Source: Multivorans sp965232105 (GTDB lineage: Bacteria; Acidobacteriota; Thermoanaerobaculia; Multivoradales; Multivoraceae). Taken from it: a stretch of 64,000 nt of DNA. Every line of letters starts with the position of its first letter. Position 1 is the first letter of the stretch. The stretch covers positions 4,712,001 to 4,776,000 of the forward strand of contig OZ246956.1 of NCBI GenBank assembly GCA_965232105.1, given 5' to 3'. A program made the position numbers and the translations under genes. This document shows positions 61,903-64,000 of the stretch, piece after piece. The notes beneath the pieces were generated by a model. The model ran no database searches, was not told the origin of the DNA, and saw nothing but the letters and a program-made list of their open reading frames with translations.

Positions 61903-63086
61903 TCGGAGGCCGACGCCAGCACCGACGCTTCCGCGGGCCACTCCTCACCGGTCATCGGATGCCGCTGCAGCGCCGCCGGATCGAGCACCACGTGCCGGAT
62001 GCGGGTGCGCCGGTGGGTGTAGGTCAGGTGGACCAACCCGTCGCGGGTCTGGATCACCGCCGGATAGGAGTACTCGCCGTCCTGATCCTCCAGCATCAGC
62101 GATGCGTCCCAGGTGGCCCCGTCGTCCGACAGCCCGACGTTCAGGCGCGACCGGGAACCTGCCCAGGCGCCATCGATGCGGACCTTGTGGTTGTAGACGA
62201 GCAGGTGCCGGCCATCCGCCAGGGTCACGCCGTCGACGCCGGCGTCGGGATTGAGCAGGCCGGTCGCGTAGACGGGGCCCCAGGTGCGGCCTCCGTCGGT
62301 GGAACGGGAGGCCGCGATGCGGCTCTGCCTGGAACGGAACAGCGCCAGAAGCTCGCCATCGCCAAGCGCCAGGATCGTCGGCTGGATGATCCAGAAGTCA
62401 TCGCCGGCCGGCGTTTGGCCAGCCAGCCCGTCGGTGCGCGTCCAGGTGCGTCCCAGATCGCTTGAACGCTCGAAGTGAGCCCGCCAGACGGGCGGCTCCG
62501 GCGCATCCTCGATGCTCGATCCGGCCAACAGGGAGCCGTCGGGCAGCGTGATCGGCTTGTTCTTGATCGGCCCCAGGATGCCGTCCGGAAGCCGGCGCGG
62601 TTCGCTCCATGTGCGGCCGTCGTCGGCGGACTCCATGACCATCCCCCACCACTCGGACGGACTCGGACCGACCTTGTAGAACAGGAGCAGCGGCGCGCCA
62701 TCCCGCGGGGGCTGGTAGAGCACCGGGTTCCAGGTCGGGTAACGGGTGCCGTCAGCCTGGACGCCGTCGGCGACCTCCGCCGTAGGACTCCAGCGGCCGC
62801 TCGGCGACGAAACCGCGGCAGCCGGTGCCGCCCGCTCAGCCTCGAGCCGGCTGAACCAGATACCGACGTCGGGGTTGCGCTCGGCCGTGCCACCGAACCA
62901 GGCCGCGACCAGGGCGCCGGAGGCCGTCTCGGCGATCGTCGAGGCGTGGCACTCGGGGTACGGCGCCGTCTCGAAGATGAACTCGGCGAGGACCACGCCA
63001 TCCTGGGCCATCGCCGGCACCGCTGGCGTCACCGCCAACGTGGCCACTATCGCCGTGATGGCGACGGCCTGCCTACGTTGGGTCAG
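61899..63086 (-). CDS. Sialidase-like (BNR/Asp-box) exported hydrolase
   Basis: About 395 residues with a signal peptide (VAITAIVATLAVTPAVPAMA) and a six-bladed sialidase propeller: YPECHASTIAETASGALVAA, WFGGTAERNPDVGIWFSRL, the Asp-box-like SADDGRTWSEP, SSDLGRTWTRTD and STDGGRTWGPV, plus conserved LNPDAGVDGVTLADGRHLLV. The pattern fits the predicted neuraminidase group of proteins. No ATG, GTG or TTG starts the frame before the signal peptide: the best candidate is a CTG at 63086 that overlaps the upstream TGA (CTGA), so the start is uncertain. Coupled downstream to the SSS symporter. Confidence 0.85.
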   Translation of the reverse strand: MTQRRQAVAITAIVATLAVTPAVPAMAQDGVVLAEFIFETAPYPECHASTIAETASGALVAAWFGGTAERNPDVGIWFSRLEAERAAPAAAVSSPSGRWSPTAEVADGVQADGTRYPTWNPVLYQPPRDGAPLLLFYKVGPSPSEWWGMVMESADDGRTWSEPRRLPDGILGPIKNKPITLPDGSLLAGSSIEDAPEPPVWRAHFERSSDLGRTWTRTDGLAGQTPAGDDFWIIQPTILALGDGELLALFRSRQSRIAASRSTDGGRTWGPVYATGLLNPDAGVDGVTLADGRHLLVYNHKVRIDGAWAGSRSRLNVGLSDDGATWDASLMLEDQDGEYSYPAVIQTRDGLVHLTYTHRRTRIRHVVLDPAALQRHPMTGEEWPAEASVLASASE

Positions 63087-63622
63087 GAGCCCGTCTCCCC
63101 GGCCTCGCCAGCGAGCACGAGTTCCTCCGCCTGGAGCACGATCTCCCCTGCCCGTTCGAGGAGTTCCCCGCCGGTCGCGCTGCTGATCGGATGTTCGATC
63201 ACCGCGAACCGGTAGTCGGGTGCCCCGCATGCGTGAGCCATCAACTCGGCCCCGTCGACGAACGCCGACGTCATCACGCCGACCGCGGGCACGCCGGCTC
63301 GCTCGAACTCGACCGCGTCGTGCAGACTGCACGACGAGCAGCTCCCTCAGTCGCCAACGCCAGTGATCACGAGCCGTCGTCGGCTGAGCCGGCGGACGAG
63401 TTCCGGCTCCGCCGGAGCACTGTAGTTCCCCTTCGTCGCGCGCTCGACCGACGCCACTTTCCAGCGACTCCGCAGGAGAGCTTCGACATGGTCGAAGAGC
63501 GGTTCGACGCCCGCCTTGCCGTTCGAGAGCAGCGCAATGCCGATCCCTTCGAGGCCGGCGAGCCGCGGCGCCGTGACGAAGGCCGGAGGCGAACCCTCCC
63601 AGGACGGGTCGAGCACCTGCAT
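63083..63622 (-). CDS. UGSC-family selenoprotein with in-frame UGA at the selenocysteine position
   Basis: Reading through one TGA (63347-63349) gives a 179-residue protein from ATG 63622: MQVLDPSWEGSPPAFVTAPR, LLSNGKAGVEPLFDHVEALL, RRLVITGVGD-U-GSCSSCSLH, DAVEFERAGVPAVGVMTSAF and VIEHPISSATGGELLERAGE. This is the UGSC family, named for its U-G-S-C active site, known from metagenomic selenoproteome surveys; many relatives carry Cys or Ser instead of U. Position 92 is the U. A stable hairpin starts 10 bases after the TGA, where bacterial SECIS elements lie. Without selenocysteine machinery the two halves would be separate short ORFs. The enzyme role is unknown. Confidence 0.85.
63316..63336 (-). 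promoter_or_regulatory. Candidate bacterial SECIS hairpin downstream of the UGA codon
   Basis: On the coding strand CGTCGTGC pairs perfectly with GCACGACG around the five-base loop AGTCT (63336 down to 63316). The stem begins 10 bases after the TGA and the loop begins 18 bases after it. Bacterial SECIS elements are hairpins just downstream of UGA with a G near the start of the apical loop, as here. SelB binding has not been tested. Confidence 0.7.
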
Positions 63623-63788
63623 GGAGACGGAGTGTAGCTGCCTCAGGCCGACAGGTGCTCCCGAAGCGGCCACAAGGCGGCGTTCCGCTGATCGCCGAGC
63701 CGGCGCCGCGGATCAAGCTCGAACTCCAGGCACAGGACGTCTACAAGGAGACTGGCACCGTCGGCCTGGTGTACGCCGTGGAGCAAGC

Positions 63789-64000
63789 CTAGAACCGGTC
63801 CGCCTCCCAGAACGCGAAACGCTCCGGGGGCAGACAACGAGCCAGCAAGTCTTCCCCGCCGGCCACACCCAGCCGGGAAGCGAACCCATCGTCGTCCAGG
63901 CACCGGACCATCCAGGTCGCCGGCGGCCGGGCGTCCGGTGGCAGCTCGTCCCAGGCGGGTTGGGTTTCGATTCGTGCACCGGCAGCGACGAAGGCCCCTT
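63789..64000 (-). CDS. C-terminal end of an unidentified protein (partial)
   Basis: The minus frame entering from the window edge is open and ends at a TAG at 63789-63791. It encodes AFVAAGARIETQPAWDELPP, DARPPATWMVRCLDDDGFA and LLARCLPPERFAFWEADRF. Codon use and composition look coding, with few arginine-rich shadow features. No family is recognised from 70 residues. It would be the gene upstream of the selenoprotein on the same strand, separated by 166 bases. Confidence 0.5.
   Translation of the reverse strand, partial: GAFVAAGARIETQPAWDELPPDARPPATWMVRCLDDDGFASRLGVAGGEDLLARCLPPERFAFWEADRF

Noticed and set aside
63347..63349. TGA as an inactivating nonsense mutation splitting a gene
   Set aside because: The codon sits exactly at the U of the UGSC motif and is followed by a SECIS-like hairpin, and both flanks are well conserved, so recoding is the better explanation.
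61899..63716. 605-codon minus-strand frame for the sialidase
   Set aside because: The N-terminal 210 codons run antisense-like through the selenoprotein gene in another frame, without family sequence. The protein begins near the signal peptide at about 63086.

Overview
This is a GC-rich bacterial chromosome fragment with a Gram-negative type envelope, since it encodes a predicted outer-membrane barrel, periplasmic c-type cytochromes and lipoproteins. The gene set is PQQ beta-propeller dehydrogenases, SSS symporters, secreted metallo- and serine proteases that share a C-terminal domain with a VLDGC motif, Uma2 proteins, and an acyl-CoA/SDR complement. It suggests an uncultured environmental heterotroph, most likely Acidobacteriota (Thermoanaerobaculia-like). 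That placement is inferred from gene content; no rRNA or other marker gene is present.

Layout. 0-1.6 kb: the end of an SSS symporter, a collapsed Phd/VapC module and a Uma2 protein. 1.7-6.4 kb (minus): a peptide-type ABC importer (binding protein, two permeases) coupled to rsgA. 6.7-15.6 kb: a double-GFA protein, an AAA ATPase-nuclease fusion, a secreted SNase, a second Uma2 protein, a broken RelE-type module, and a secreted HEXXH protease whose end is frameshifted. 15.7-22.9 kb (minus): a diheme cytochrome c and PQQ alcohol dehydrogenase, followed directly by four overlapping genes for membrane and coiled-coil proteins. Two of these have MotA/ExbB/ZorA-like and MotB/ExbD/ZorB-like topology and one is VWA-like. 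23-28.3 kb: tandem heme/copper monooxygenase-like proteins, a propeller lipoprotein, VapBC and gene debris. 28.3-33.9 kb: an alpha/beta hydrolase, two more quinoprotein-like propellers and an AcuI-type reductase. 34-36.7 kb: an ISL3-family element inside a PD-(D/E)XK-like gene. 37-44.8 kb: a TPR protein, SDRs, a siroheme sulfite/nitrite reductase with a partner gene and DUF4202, and a metallo-beta-lactamase-fold lipoprotein. 44.9-57.5 kb: an OMP, epoxide hydrolase, amidase, SSS symporter, SMP-30 lactonase, a giant secreted protease and a class C beta-lactamase-like hydrolase. 57.5-64 kb (minus): SMUG-type uracil-DNA glycosylase, acyl-CoA synthetase, lipoprotein, SSS symporter, sialidase-like protein, and a UGSC-family selenoprotein.

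Most interesting points. (1) The UGSC-family gene at 63083-63622 has an in-frame TGA at the family's selenocysteine position, with a strong hairpin 10 nt downstream. (2) The four-gene operon at 15684-20191 looks like an ion-driven membrane motor with long coiled-coil arms and matches no system I can name. (3) A palindromic repeat family (about 35-130 bp) is scattered through the window. Several copies lie in frame near the N-terminus of membrane or exported proteins: an ABC permease (two tandem copies), an SNase, a PQQ dehydrogenase, a cytochrome c and a TPR protein. (4) A VLDGC-type C-terminal domain recurs in the two secreted proteases.

How the genes work together. The window encodes scavenging and oxidation of organic substrates: peptide uptake, proteases, a sialidase next to an SSS symporter, amidase, lactonase, epoxide hydrolases, PQQ dehydrogenases feeding a cytochrome c, and acyl-CoA metabolism. 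These blocks are separated by small accessory patches (toxin-antitoxin remnants, Uma2, IS, ATPase-nuclease). No tRNA, rRNA, CRISPR array or replication origin was seen.
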